Assembly (NCBI RefSeq): GCF_037893015.1
Contig: NC_133660.1
Location: 163,677,728-163,741,727, forward strand
Length of the DNA stretch: 64,000 nucleotides
Direction: 5' to 3'
Origin: Macrotis lagotis
Lineage: Eukaryota; Chordata; Mammalia; Peramelemorphia; Peramelidae
Part shown: positions 50,545-61,632 of the stretch, piece after piece
Numbering within the stretch: the stretch's first letter is position 1
Layout of the letters: each line of letters begins with the position of its first letter
The notes under the pieces: model-generated
Seen by the model: only the letters and a program-made list of their open reading frames with translations
Databases searched by the model: none
Told to the model about the DNA's origin: nothing
Made by a program: the position numbers and the translations under genes

Positions 50545-50780
50545 GTAGCAAACGGCAGCTGGATGGCACCATGGATTGAGCTCTAGGCTTGGAGTCAGGA
50601 AAAACTGAATTCAAATCCCCACCCCTGTTACTTGCTTTTTGACCCTGGGCAAGTCACTTAACCTTGCTTACTTCAATTTCCTCATCTATAAAATGATCGG
50701 AGAAGGAAATGGCAAACCAAATGTCAAGAAAATTCCAAATGGGGTCATAAGAGTTGGGTATGACTGAAAACAACTAAATA
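50545..50780 (+). mobile_element. MAR1-like SINE
   Basis: Sense copy: GGCAGCTGGATGGCACCATG head, CCCTGGGCAAGTCACTTAAC, TTTCCTCATCTATAAAATGA, CAAATGGGGTCATAAGAGTT. Confidence 0.85.
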
Positions 50781-51600
50781 GAAAATAGCAGAGCTAAGAG
50801 GTTAATTAGCAGTACATTAAAGAATCACAGACTTGGAAGGGTCTTTAGAAGCCACCTTGCTCAACCCTCCAAGACCCAGCTGGCAAATAATGGTCATATA
50901 GCTTTGCCTGAAGATTCCCAGAAAAGATCAATTTACTACCCAGTCCCCACCTCTATCACATATACACATATTGCTCAAACCTCAATATTTCTCTCTGCAA
51001 TTTCAACCCATTAGTCCTGGTTCTGCCCCCTAGGGCTAATCAGAACAAGTCCTCTTGTTCCTGTTAGTCAGTCAATGGATATTTTATTTTCCCCAATGGA
51101 TATTTTTTAAGCACTTACCATGTGTGCCCTACTTTGTGGAGTAAGTACTGGGAGTAAGGTAGACCTTGACCTCAGGGAATTCACAATCTAAAGGGGGAGA
51201 AATATGCAAATAATGTACAAATAATAAAACATAACACAAATAATATGTAACATATATGTTATACATTTGTGTATATATGTGTACACATATATGCAATACA
51301 CATAGGATAAATAATTAAGGGTGGCTATTAGGTCTCCAATATGTCTTTTCTTCTTCATACCATTTGACTGCAAACTCATTTTTTGTTAATATTTTCACAT
51401 GGGATCACAATGCTAGGGCTGGAATATATCATCTAGCATGATTCCCAGTTTACAGGTAAAGAAACTGAGAACCCCCCAAAACTGGGTGATTCAAATAGCC
51501 AGTAAAAGTGACAGTCTTGGATTAGAATCCAGAGTCTCTTCCTCTTACCCAGGACAGCCTTTCTCTGATTGTGCATACTAGTAGTGCACTTAAAAGCCTG
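50781..51600. other. Intergenic DNA with ancient repeats
   Basis: 50820-51050 and 51060-51200 look like old dispersed repeats (ATTTTTTAAGCACTTACCAT, TACTGGGAGTAAGGTAGACC). No gene. Confidence 0.4.
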
Positions 51601-51619
51601 TCCACTTCACTCAAGACAA

Positions 51620-51690
51620 ATATATATATATTATATATATATATATATATAATATATATATAATACATATATATTATATATATAATATAT
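51620..51690. repeat. (TA)n low-complexity repeat
   Basis: Imperfect TATATA tract with several palindromic AATATATA blocks. Confidence 0.9.
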
Positions 51691-51799
51691 ATCACTATAG
51701 TTTTTAATTTAAATTTTTAAAAATAATATTGTAGTATTTGAAATTTGGTCATAGTTTTTAGTAAATCTCTATTAAATGGAATATTCAATGATTTTTTTT

Positions 51800-52045
51800 T
51801 CCAGTTATTTTCAGTTGTGTATGACTCTTCATGGCCCCATTTGATTTTTGGCAAAGAAACTGAAGTGGTTATTATTTTCTTCTCCAGCTCATTTTACAGA
51901 TGAGGAAACTGAGGCAAGCAGGATTAATTGACTTGCCAGGGTCACTCAACTGGACCTGTCTGAAGTATCTGAAGCCATATTTAAGCTTAGGAAGATGAGT
52001 CTTCCTGACTCCAGGCTAGGCACTCCATTCACTTTGCCTCCTATC
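51800..52045 (-). mobile_element. MAR1-like SINE
   Basis: Antisense: TTATTTTCAGTTGTGTATGA, GATGAGGAAACTGAGGCAAG, ACTTGCCAGGGTCACTCAAC, AGTCTTCCTGACTCCAGGCT. Confidence 0.85.
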
Positions 52046-52623
52046 AGCCCACATTTAATGAATTACAACATCTCATTCCCCAACCAGTAAACTCTATATC
52101 CTAGGCTTTGGCAACCTGTGGCATGCCTTCATAAGTGGCATAGAAGGGGAATTTGAGTGGTGGGGTCAAAACCAATCCCAGAGAAAATTATGAAATGAGA
52201 AATTTCTTCCAAATTCTCTTATCAGCTTCTCTAACCTCTCCTAAAATGGCATTGTGAAGTAAGGGATGAGAAGTGAGAGATGGGGGAGAGGAGGTTTGGA
52301 ATCAGAAAATCTTGGCTTAAGCTCCAACCAGTACACATACCAGAAGTTTTCTCATAGTAAGACAATTCAACCAAGACCCAGTTTCTTCATTTATATAAAA
52401 AACCCCAACAATAATTGCTAAAATTTATATTTTTGTAGCATCTCAAAACAATTCTGTGAGTTATATGCTGTTATTATTCATTTTATTATTATTATATGCT
52501 GTTATTATTTCATTTTAGCAGATGAAAATACTGAAACTAAAAATGTTTAAGTGATCTGTTTAAGGTTCTATAGCTAATTGTTTGAGTGGCTAAAGCTGGA
52601 TTCAAACTCAATTCTTCCTAATT
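52046..52623. other. Intergenic DNA
   Basis: 52400-52610 shows an old SINE/MIR-like stretch with a direct repeat of ATATGCTGTTATTATT (52463 and 52495). No gene. Confidence 0.4.
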
Positions 52624-52779
52624 CTTTTTTTTTTAAGTTTTTGCAAGGCAATGTGGTTAAGTGGCTTGCCCAAGACCACACAGCTAAGTAATTATTAAAT
52701 GTCTGAGGCCGGATTTGAACTCAGGTACTCCTGACTCCAGGGCAGGTACTCTATCCACTGCACCGCCTAGCTACCCCCA
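52624..52779 (-). mobile_element. WSINE1-like SINE
   Basis: Antisense copy; AATTCTTCCTAATTCT on both sides is a perfect TSD. Confidence 0.92.
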
Positions 52780-53479
52780 ATTCTTCCTAATTCTAAGTAC
52801 AATCTGCCAAGGTAATAATACTATTTGTACTAAACCACCTACTTAGCTGGTCATGAGGAAAACACCTTATTTGTTTTAACAATCTACTTATTAGACATTC
52901 TTCACCAAGGATGACCACACTGGAGGCTACACCTATCAAATTCTAATTCCAAAGATGAACAAAAATGCCTTTCCTCAGTTCAGGAACATTGTTTCCCAAA
53001 GTCTTCAGTCAGGGGTAAATACCTTCATAGCCTGGATATGGAAAGAATTTTTCCTTATTCCATTGCTAAGGAAAGGAGTCACAGAGAGTTTACTTAAATA
53101 ACATTTAATTTTAAAATAGGCATTTATTCTTTTAAAATAATAATAAATCCATTAAATGTTAACATAGATAACATTTTAAGAAAAGATTACTACTTTTAAA
53201 ACAAAAAAATTAGGAAGAGTTTTACATATTTTTGCAAATTTCTTTAATATCTGTTTTAATAGAAGACAGTTGGATTCTCATAACTCTTTCTTCTGCAGTC
53301 CATTCTGTTACTCTAGATTGTTTTGGTTGAAGTATATGAAGAAAATCTAGCCTCACACAGATATATTTCTGGAAGATGGAGGAGTATTTAAATAGCAAAT
53401 AATTTCTTAAGTTTCTAAGAATTATACTTGGAGAACTTTTGGCCTACATGACATAGAAGTGACTGACCCACAGAGACCA
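52780..53479. other. Intergenic, mostly unique DNA
   Basis: No gene or clear repeat in this AT-rich stretch. Confidence 0.4.
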
Positions 53480-53782
53480 TCTTTGTCAGCTGGGTGATGC
53501 AGTGGCTAGAGAGCAAGCTCTGGGGTCAGGAGGACCTGAGTTAAAATCAGTCTCAGGCACTTGATATTTTCTAGCAATGTGATCTAGGGCAAGTGATTGT
53601 CTTACAATGAGAGCCATCTCCAGTCTTCCAGGTTCATATCTGGTCACTGAAACCTGATGACTCCAGAGAAGAAAGTGAGACTGGTAACTTAGTACAACCC
53701 CTCTTCATTCAAATCCAGTTCATGCACTTGTCATAGCATCACTTCCCTAATATCATGACCTTCTTTGAGAACTAAGGACAAA

Positions 53783-53785
<3 letters not shown>
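53480..53785 (+). mobile_element. Long tRNA-derived SINE with an RTE-like tail
   Basis: Sense copy: CAGCTGGGTGATGCAGTGGC head, TCTGGTCACTGAAACCTGAT, TGTCATAGCATCACTTCCCT and a GGACAAACATCATCA end that runs into a CAT repeat. Confidence 0.78.
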
Positions 53786-53825
<40 letters not shown>

Positions 53826-53826
53826 T
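53783..53826. repeat. (CAT)n simple repeat
   Basis: About 14 CAT/ATC units growing out of the 3' end of the SINE to the left. Confidence 0.92.
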
Positions 53827-54355
53827 GTCAGGCAGGTCCTCTGGCCTCCAGTGGATCTCTATCCACTATTCTACACTGCTGTCTTTAAAATGTATGTATT
53901 CAGAATACTCATAATCTACATACTACATCAAAACCACTTGAGAACATGATGAACTATATATAGATATATATATATGTATAAATATATATAAAACATTAGC
54001 TAACATTTATATAATGCTTTTAGGTATGCAAAGTGTTTTACAAACACTGTCTCATCTTATCCTTACAACAACCCAAGGCAGCAGGTGCTATTATTACAAC
54101 TATTTTATAGACAGTGAAGGTAAGACAGACAGTAGTTAAATGACTTAACCTGGATCTCACAGCTTGTTAACTTCTGAGGCTGTATTTGAGGTCTTCCTGA
54201 CTCCAGGGTCATCTCTCAAACTACTGTGTCAAGCTCATTGCCTAACCTGGTAGCAACAAGTAAATGCATAAATAGTAATGTCTGGATAATTGGAGTTGTT
54301 TCCACTTTCTTTATTTTCCAGCATTTTTTTTTTTACTGTCTCTTAAATCATTTAT
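53827..54355. other. Intergenic DNA with an old SINE
   Basis: TA-rich tract at 53955-53992. 54000-54220 is a diverged antisense CORE-type SINE (ACATTTATATAATGCTTTTA, ATAGACAGTGAAGGTAAGAC). No gene. Confidence 0.45.
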
Positions 54356-54509
54356 TTATTTTTAGGTTTTTGCAAAGTAAATGGGGTCAAGTGGCTTGCC
54401 TAAGGCCATACAGCTAGGTCATTATTAAGTGTCTGAGGTCACATTTGAACTCAGGTACTCCTGACTTCAGTGCCGGTGCTCTAATCCACTGCTGCCACCT
54501 AGCCACCCT
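54356..54509 (-). mobile_element. WSINE1-like SINE
   Basis: Antisense copy; AAATCATTTATTT and AAGTCATTTATTT flank it. Confidence 0.85.
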
Positions 54510-54630
54510 TTAAGTCATTTATTTAAATAATGAAAGCCTTTCCTGCCTCCTCTTAATTTTAGTTCATTTTCTCTATTAATTAGTTTCCATTTATCCTGTA
54601 TATAGCTTGCTTGGTATATATATTTGATGA

Positions 54631-54742
54631 CATGTGATCTCCCCATTCCCCCCACCCCATCTAAGCAAATATATTATTTAAAAGTCAAAGAAATGAAACC
54701 CCCCAGAATATATTATTAGCTTTACCGTAACAGGGAAAAAAG
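54631..54742 (+). repeat. Inverted repeat, left arm
   Basis: CATGTGATCTCCCCATTCCC, CATCTAAGCAAATAT, AAAAGTCAAA, AATATATTATTAGCTTTACC and ACAGGGAAAAAAGA match the reverse complement of 55491-55552 plus 55707-55767. Confidence 0.7.
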
Positions 54743-55238
54743 ACATGTTGTCTTCCCATTAGGTCAGAAGTTTCTTGAGGGGAAAGACTCTTTTGCCTCT
54801 TTTTGTGTCCCCAGGGATTAGCACAGTAGCTGGCACCCAGGGAAGGCTTAATAAAATGCTTTTTGTGATTAATGGCTTTAAAAACTCTCTTCAAAAGTTA
54901 TCTATATACAGATCTTTTTTTAAACATGGGATTAATTTTAATAAATTATTTTATAAAAAAATTTAAATTCACTTTAAAGTTTAAATTGCGTTTGACAACA
55001 TGAAAAACAGAAATATATTGTGATTTTCTTTTGAGGAGGGGAAGCAAAAATATTCCTCCATTCTTTTTTACTTTCTCCAATAACATTTATGTATTTTTTT
55101 TTCAAAAAAGGGCAAAGGAAGTAGAAAAAGAAGTTATATTTCACTTCTGGAGGGTTTTAAAATTTGTTGGAATCAGTCTTTTTTACACTGTTGAGTCATC
55201 TTGTTTCATTTCAGTTCACACAAAAAAGATTGGTCTCA

Positions 55239-55405
55239 ATTTCTTCATTTTTTTTTTTTTAGGATTTTGCAAGGCAAATGGGGTTAAGTGGCTTGCACAA
55301 GGCCACACAGCTAGGTAATTATTAAGTGTCTGAGGCCAGATTTGAACCCAGGTACTCCTGACTCCAGGGCCGCTGTTTTATCCACTGCGCCACCTAGCCA
55401 CCCCT
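55239..55405 (-). mobile_element. WSINE1-like SINE
   Basis: Antisense copy; CAATTTCTTCAT and CGATTTCTTCAT flank it. Confidence 0.88.
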
Positions 55406-55490
55406 CGATTTCTTCATCTTAAGTAAAAAAGTTGCACGTCCGTCCGTTCTAAGGTCCCTTATATCTCTATCACACTAATTTTCATAAATA

Positions 55491-55767
55491 TCTTTTTTTC
55501 CTGTTATGGTAAAGATAATAATATATTTGGGGGGGGGTTCATTTATTTGACTTATTTTTGTAGGGTTTTTTTTCAAGGCAATGGGGTTAAGTGGCTTGCC
55601 CAAGGCCACGCGGCTAGGTAATTATTAAGTGTCTGAAGCAAATCTGAACTCAGGTACTCCTGACTCCAAGGCCAGTGGTCTATCCACTTCACCACCTAGC
55701 CACCCTATTTGACTTTTAAATAACATATTTGCTTAGATGGAGTAGGGGAATGGGGAGATCACATATG
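55491..55767 (-). repeat. Inverted repeat, right arm, split by a SINE
   Basis: 55491-55552 and 55707-55767 together are the reverse complement of 54631-54742. The intervening piece is a later SINE with an ATTTGACTT TSD. Confidence 0.7.
55553..55706 (-). mobile_element. WSINE1-like SINE inside the inverted repeat
   Basis: Antisense copy inserted in the right arm, with a short deletion in the body. Confidence 0.85.
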
Positions 55768-56428
55768 CTATTTTCTCCAAATATAGAATTGTCTTAATAG
55801 GCACAAGGATCCCGTGTGCTATGCAGTAGGCACAAAATGGGCCCTAAAAGATCCTACATCTCCCTTGACATCTGAATTTGGAGAACCATCATTCTTTGGG
55901 AATAGTTCCACAGGCTCCAGCTCCAGAATGATGCTGTGTCTATGAATCATGAGGCTTCAGTAGGACAGCAAAAGACCTCAGGAGAAAAAAGGGGAGAGTA
56001 ATCTGGGATAATGACTGCCATGGTGACACTCAAGAATCCTTACATGTTTCTGAAAGTCCACTCAGCAAAGAAATGATTTCTCCAGATGGAGATACAAACC
56101 TGCACACCCTGAAGTCACAAATGTAGCCTTCAAGCAAGGATTTCTACCCTAGAAGTAATAGCTGCTCAATATCAGCTTCTGAGATAAAAAGGAGACCTTT
56201 CCCCAATTCTTAGAGGGAGTAAATTTTTTCCCAAATGATTTTATTTATTAGTAATGAATTTCTGTAGCTTGAGGAGATTTTCCAAATTCCTTTGCTAGGA
56301 ATTTGTCCCAGATAAATATTTTACTTAGTCTTCGTCCTAGATAAATATTTTACTTTTTCAATTGGATAATCTTTGATGAAGAGGAGTTTAGCTGTCACCC
56401 AATGTGCCTGAATCAGTCAATAAATATT
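55768..56428. other. Intergenic DNA
   Basis: No gene. A local duplication (TCC(C)AGATAAATATTTTACTT at about 56308 and 56337) is visible. Confidence 0.4.
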
Positions 56429-56429
<1 letters not shown>

Positions 56430-56481
<52 letters not shown>

Positions 56482-56545
56482 TCTTTCTCCATCCATCCAT
56501 CCATCCATCCATCCATCCATCCATCCATCCATCCATCCATCTTTC
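56430..56545. repeat. (CT)n followed by (CATC)n simple repeat
   Basis: About 23 CT units at 56431-56477, then about 13 CATC units at 56490-56541. Confidence 0.95.
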
Positions 56546-56634
56546 CATTATTTAGTCCTGATCAGCTTGGGAATTTTGACCTGTTCCATTGCTGATGTAA
56601 GTTAATGTAACTCTTCTTTATCAGCCTTGGTGAC

Positions 56635-56804
56635 GTGCACTTGGGTCCCTACCATATTGGTACCAGACAATGAAGAATTTCAACTTGCTTTTCTGCAAGC
56701 TCTTCTGCAGCTCAGAACTACCAAACTCCTGGACTCACGTGATCACCACTCTTAACCTCTCCTGGTAGCAGGGATTCTTAACCAACTCCACCATGCCTGG
56801 TCCA
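56635..56804 (-). pseudogene. 7SL (SRP) RNA retropseudogene, diverged
   Basis: Minus-strand reading from 56804 follows the 7SL 5' domain: GGACCAGGCATGGTGG start, a GGAGAGGTTAAGAGTGGTGA segment, then TGAGTCCAGGAGTTTGG, and later ACCAATATGGTAGGGACC, where 7SL has an AATATGGTGACC motif. Alu is excluded by the 7SL-specific part and by the marsupial context. It is too diverged to be a working SRP RNA and it lacks the 3' end. Confidence 0.6.
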
Positions 56805-56811
56805 ATAAACA

Positions 56812-57055
56812 AGATGCTTACTTAGTGTTAGTCTTGCTAAGTGCTGGGCTTCAAGAGGCTTATATTCTAATGGGGGGCGGGGTAGAAAATATATATGTAG
56901 GTATATACAAGACATACAAAGTAAATATACTAGGTAACCTTGGAGGGGAAAGTAATAGCAGCTAGAGGGGGCAGGGAAGGAAATCAGGAAATCCTTTATG
57001 CAAAAGGTGAGGTTTTGGCTGAATCTTGAAAGAAATCAGGGATAAGCAGAAGGGT
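56812..57055 (+). mobile_element. Ancient dispersed repeat, family not named
   Basis: TGCTTACTTAGTGTTAG, AGTGCTGGGCTTCAAGAGGC, TTATATTCTAATGGGG, and a later GAGGTTTTGGCTGAATCTTG. It is the best-preserved copy of the theme also seen at 8525, 24515 and 51065. Confidence 0.55.
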
Positions 57056-57107
57056 GGCAGAAAAGCCTTCCAGAAATGGGTCAGAACATAGACTTAGATG
57101 TGAAAAA

Positions 57108-57262
57108 TGGGGAGCAGCTAGATGGCACAATGGCTAGAATATCAGCCCTGGAGTCAAGAGGACCTGAGTTCAAATTCAGGTTCAGACACATAAAAAAATT
57201 ACCTAGCTGTGACCTTGGGCAAGTCCCTTAACCCCATTGCCTTGCAAACAACAACAAAAAAG
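57108..57262 (+). mobile_element. WSINE1/MAR1-intermediate SINE
   Basis: Sense copy with head GGAGCAGCTAGATGGCACAA and a WSINE1-type 3' half. It has small deletions in the body. Confidence 0.75.
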
Positions 57263-57793
57263 AAATGAAAATGGAGCATTATGTATGAAGAATAGCAAAT
57301 AAGCCAGTATGATTGTATCATTGTGAGCTTTGAGTGAAATAAAAGTATGGTTACATTCCCTTCTCTCCTCTGACTACCATAAGTCCAATCCCCACTCCAA
57401 TCCACCCTCTATTCAGTATCCAAAGTGATTTTCCTCAAACCCAGGTTCAACCTTGCTTCATATCCCATTGTTCCACTCCATAAATTCCAGTAGTTACCTG
57501 TCATCTCCAGGATCAAATATAAACTCCTCTGTTAGGTGTTCAAAGCCCTTCATAACACAGCACCCTTCCTTCCATTTTTAATCCTTTAGCCTCCTCATCC
57601 CCACCCTATGTACTCTTCAATTCAATGGTACTTTCTTGGTGTTCCTCAAATAAGACACTCCCTTTCTTCTTGGCTGCAAAGTCTGTCGAATAAGGGAGTT
57701 CACTTCTAAAGGAATTTCCCTAGGTTCTTTTGCTTGTTCACAGAGTACAAAACTAGGAATACTGGTCAGAAGTAGCAAAGAAGTTGACTTCAG
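57263..57793. other. Intergenic, old repeat-like DNA
   Basis: 57355-57670 resembles an old dispersed repeat (ACTGTCATCTCCAGGATCAA-like text near 57500, CAAAGCCCTTCATAAC). No gene. Confidence 0.35.
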
Positions 57794-57799
57794 CTTGAT
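57794..57799. repeat. TSD of the solo LTR, left copy
   Basis: CTTGAT, repeated exactly at 58856-58861. Confidence 0.75.
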
Positions 57800-57872
57800 T
57801 GTTGGGAGCCAGGGTCTCTAAGCTGTTTGACACAGTGGCGGCAAGAAGATTCAAGGCAGTCACACTGCCTGA

Positions 57873-58497
57873 TGGAACAACATTTCCTTCTATATATATA
57901 TAGGGATTCCATATATACCCATATTTACAGGTCTATTATTGATTGCAAAACTTACTCATCCTAATAGTGGAATAACTATAAAGGAAGGATTTCAGAGAAA
58001 TTCCTTGAATAAAACAGATTGTGAACTCTGTCCAAATTTAACAGGACTGTCTCTCCCTGAGGCATACAAAAGGCTTCAACATTATGAAATCTTTGGAAGA
58101 TACAGCACTGGGAGTTCCAGGGAAATGTCAGAATATATACAGGGAAACCAGATACAAGATGGGTCAGATAGAATTCCAGGGAAATTAACAGTTTTGCCCC
58201 CCTTATCAAACACAGGAATATATGATAAAGATGGTGAGAGAATCGTTAGTATAGGTAACCAATATGTGAACTCTAACAGCCTTAGTTTATTGGCAAAGAA
58301 TAAAAAGTCATAGAAACCGTCGCGTCTACCAACAAGAGCTGAAAGGAAAATTAGTTATTGAAGGAGTCAACAGACAGGTGGACATACATAACTACCCTCA
58401 CAATAGGTTGTCAAGGGAGCATATCGAAAACATTACATATGCGGTACAAAAACATGGAAGCATTCCATTCAACGAATTATATCAAAGATTATTCTAA
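57873..58497 (+). pseudogene. Open frames inside the LTR U3, unknown product
   Basis: One frame is open from 57873 to a TAG at 58311-58313 (146 codons; no ATG near its start, a Met codon only about two thirds in). A second, in another frame, is open from 58270 to a TAA at 58495-58497. They overlap by about 44 bp, compatible with one coding stretch broken by a frameshift, or with chance. I recognise no family. Some betaretroviruses (MMTV sag) encode a protein in U3; that is an analogy, not an identification. Confidence 0.35.
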
Positions 58498-58736
58498 GGA
58501 AAGTTCTGTTTAATTAATAACTTTCCTATGCAGCAACAAACTAGGCAACAGGCAGGTTGAGGTCATCACGGTCTGAGCAGGGACAAGAAAATGAACTACA
58601 TGATTGATAATCACACTTATAATCACTACATGATCAAACTTGTAACAATATGAACTAAATGATCAATGATGACAATTGTACACTTTTGTAACCAAGGAAA
58701 CAATTTTAGTTTGCTTGTTTCATATGATTTTGAGAC

Positions 58737-58743
58737 TATAAAA
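58737..58743 (+). promoter_or_regulatory. Probable LTR TATA box
   Basis: TATAAAA about 113 bp before the LTR end, the usual place for a U3/R boundary. Confidence 0.55.
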
Positions 58744-58855
58744 ATAATTCTAAGCAGCTGACAGTCAGTCAACCTGCTCCTGCCTATACCCACTTGTTGA
58801 TTCAACTCATTTTGCCGACTCTGTCCCTCCTGTCAGGTTCCAAGGACCCCCCACA

Positions 58856-58861
58856 CTTGAT
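58856..58861. repeat. TSD of the solo LTR, right copy
   Basis: CTTGAT, identical to 57794-57799. Confidence 0.75.
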
Positions 58862-61310
58862 CAAAGAAAAATCTTACTAATTAGGGCATCATAGTTTAGT
58901 TGAGAGTATCTATTTTCTTATCCTGTTTTTGAAACTTATTTCCTATATGATTTTAGTCATCACATATATAGACCTCAGTTTCCCTCAACTGCAGAATGAG
59001 AGGGTTGGACTAGATAGTATCTGAGATTCTTTCCAGTTTGAAATCTCTGAGCTTATGATCCTAGACTTGTCCAGAAGTAGAATGCAGTTTGTTCCAGAAG
59101 GTTTCCCATCTTGGGTTTTCACAAGTCTTCAAGCTTTCAGCTCTGAGATTTTAGGATTTAGGTGCTACCCTCCCTAGGAGCAGAGGAATGGGAGATGGTA
59201 TGTATTTTCTTGGCTTACACTAATGTTAAGAGTATGAACATCTCCAGAGCTTTCCCCATCAGTCCAAATCTACATATGCTTAGTTGCTGGAACTCTCAAT
59301 GCCAGTCAGACTACATATCATAAAAAATAGTGATTCCTTTTTTCTCCCTTATCATTCCTGCTGCCACTCATGATCACTATGGATTACAGGTTCTTAGAGG
59401 TAAGGTGTCCTCTGTTTAATTTATTCCATTGAGTACTCAATGCATACCATGTGTGTATATAAGCAATTAATAAGTATTTTTGATGACAGTGATGCTGAAA
59501 AAGATAAATTTGTAAGGCTTCCTTATTCTGTGATTCCATGAAAATCTTGAAAATGGTAGAGCATGAATTTGCTGCAACTGATCTCATTTTAAAAATTATA
59601 TGCATATAAATCTCAAAAAAGTCTTTTAAAGCACTCCATTCCCAACCATCTACATTCCTGTCAATATTTTTCTAAACAGTTTGGCAAATTGAATATTACA
59701 TTTTTATGGAAACTACCATACATGTTTATCATTTGGTAGAGAGATTACATCTTTTTAAAGAAAAGAACAGGTGCATGCTTACCTTCTTCTCATTGTAAAT
59801 GCTTCCAGATGGTTCCTATTCATTCCAGAGACTTCTTAAGAAACATCTGTTCACAATATTTATATTCAACTTTATTATATTTTCCAAAAATTGCATTTTA
59901 AATACAGTTTCCTTTAAATTAAAAAAACATTCATTTTTCCTATTCAAGAGAAAAGTCTTCTCATTACTTTAGTCTTACTTGGTGCACAAGTACTGTGTAT
60001 TATATCACAAACAAAGCTACCATGACATAGTAACTTTTTGAAAGGAGAAGAAAAGAGATATACAGAAAACCTTTTCGTTTTACAAAAAAAAAAATACAGG
60101 CTAGTATTGTAACAGGTAAATTAATAGTTTTTCCCTGAAAAAGAGAATGCAATAAACTAATTTCTCTTTTCTTATGCCCTCATTTTATGTATAAGTTTTT
60201 CATATGGCTCTGTCTTTCCAAAGGGGAAAATAAGAGCCCACTGTAGGGTCTGGGGAGGGAGCCTGAGGGTTCCCTTAGCGAAGGAGAGAGCTTTTATCTT
60301 ACTATCCATTCTCTAGAAACAAAGTCTGTGATGATTATAAATGCCACAAAATTGCACACCATGAAAAGCCAAAATGCAAGGATGGAAGAAAAAAAACAAT
60401 CTTTTTCATGAATTTAAACAGCAATGTACTGAAACAGCCTGAAATATTTACAAGTTTTTCAAGTAGCAGCTTTTCTGTTGATGTTTAAGATTCTGAAGAA
60501 TTCTCAACCTGTGATGTGAAGATTAACAGGAAAGTGAACAGTGGTGTTGGTTCTGGGAGGAGGGGGAAAGGATCTTTGAAAATCAATCACAGAAGTAAAG
60601 ATTTAGACCTGTAAGGAACTTGAGAGGTCATCATTTTACAGATGACTAAACCAAAGCACAGAGGAGTCCTGTGACTTGCCCAAAATCACACCAGTAGTAT
60701 GTGCTTGAGTCCAGGTCCTTTGAAGACAACTCCAATATTCTTTCCACTTTATTGTTCTGCCTTTCTATCCAAGAGATCTTTCTGCAAATGAATTCTCTCC
60801 TTCTGGCCACATTTTTAATTGTGCTCCTTTCCCTTGACCCCAGTCTATTGAGTCATAGAAGCTAGAGCAAGAAGACAAGTTGGAAATCATCAAAGACCTG
60901 GAGAACAAAGTGACTTGAGCACAGCTATATTGATCATAAATAGCTGAGTCAGGATGCTTTGACTCCAAAATCAGTTCTTTATAAGACATCAGTCTTGCTT
61001 GTTGCTTTGCTACTCCTGCTCAGCACACTTCATTTGGAGATTTTTTTCATTTTTGAAAAGTAAACTATTCTTAAAATGGATAAATTAGTAGATTTTCATT
61101 TAAAAAGAAAATACATTAGGCATTCCATCAGTCTTTTCCTATCTGATTTTGACAACAGTATAAAACATGTATTAGACTTTTTATTTTATAAATCTTACAT
61201 TTCTTTGTTCCTACCCCCAACCTTTAATATAGTGCTTTGCACACAATAGATATTCAACCAATATTTGTTGGTTTGATTTATTTCATACTCCTCTCCTTCC
61301 TGAATTTTAC
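58862..61310. other. Long, mostly repeat-free unique DNA
   Basis: 58950-59045 and 60600-60740 show old SINE-like traces, otherwise single-copy. 59850-60590 is notably free of repeats; minus-strand AATAAA-type signals lie near its left end (about 59875). It could be a 3' UTR of a minus-strand gene beyond the window or plain intergenic DNA. No splice-consistent open frame found. Confidence 0.4.
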
Positions 61311-61314
61311 CAAT

Positions 61315-61515
61315 TGTTGTTGAAATTATTAGTTGTGTCAACTCTTTGCGACTTCATTTGGGGTTTTCTTGGTAAAGTTATTGGATTTGCCATATCCTTC
61401 TTTAGCTCATTTTATAGATGAGGAAATTGAGGCAAAAAAGGTTAAGTGACTTGTCAAAGGTCATGAAGCTGGTAAGTGCTGAGACAGGATTTGAATTCAG
61501 GAAGTTTGCTCTTAT
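61315..61515 (-). mobile_element. MAR1-like SINE
   Basis: Antisense: ATTAGTTGTGTCAACTCTTT, TTTTCTTGGTAAAGTTATTG, GATGAGGAAATTGAGGCAAA, GACTTGTCAAAGGTCATGAA. Confidence 0.82.
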
Positions 61516-61632
61516 ATCTCTGAATTTTTATTATGTTCTGTATGTAGTTCTCATGCTTTTATATTCTACTTTGAACAATATTTATTTCATAGAACATTAG
61601 AGACTCCAACCACACAGGAATACTCTCTGCAG

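Larger units (their letters stand above)
57800..58855 (+). mobile_element. Solo LTR of an endogenous retrovirus
   Basis: The 1056-bp unit begins TGTTGGGAGCC and ends GGACCCCCCACA. These are imperfect inverted termini of the TG...CA type, and the 6-bp TSD fits retroviral integration. A TATAAAA box at 58737-58743 puts U3 at about 930 bp and R-U5 at about 110 bp. No second LTR or gag-pol-env body is in the window, as expected after LTR-LTR recombination. The long U3 carries open frames, described separately. Orientation is set by the TATA box. A 6-bp TSD would fit a betaretrovirus-like (class II) group, but the family is not identified. Confidence 0.75.

Noticed and set aside
53783..53826. Tandem CAT units considered as a CRISPR-like array
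   Set aside because: Plain trinucleotide repeat with no spacers; no CRISPR is expected in an animal genome and none is seen.
56402..56605. Frames rich in Leu-Ser and Ile-His-Pro-Ser
   Set aside because: Translation of the CT and CATC repeats.
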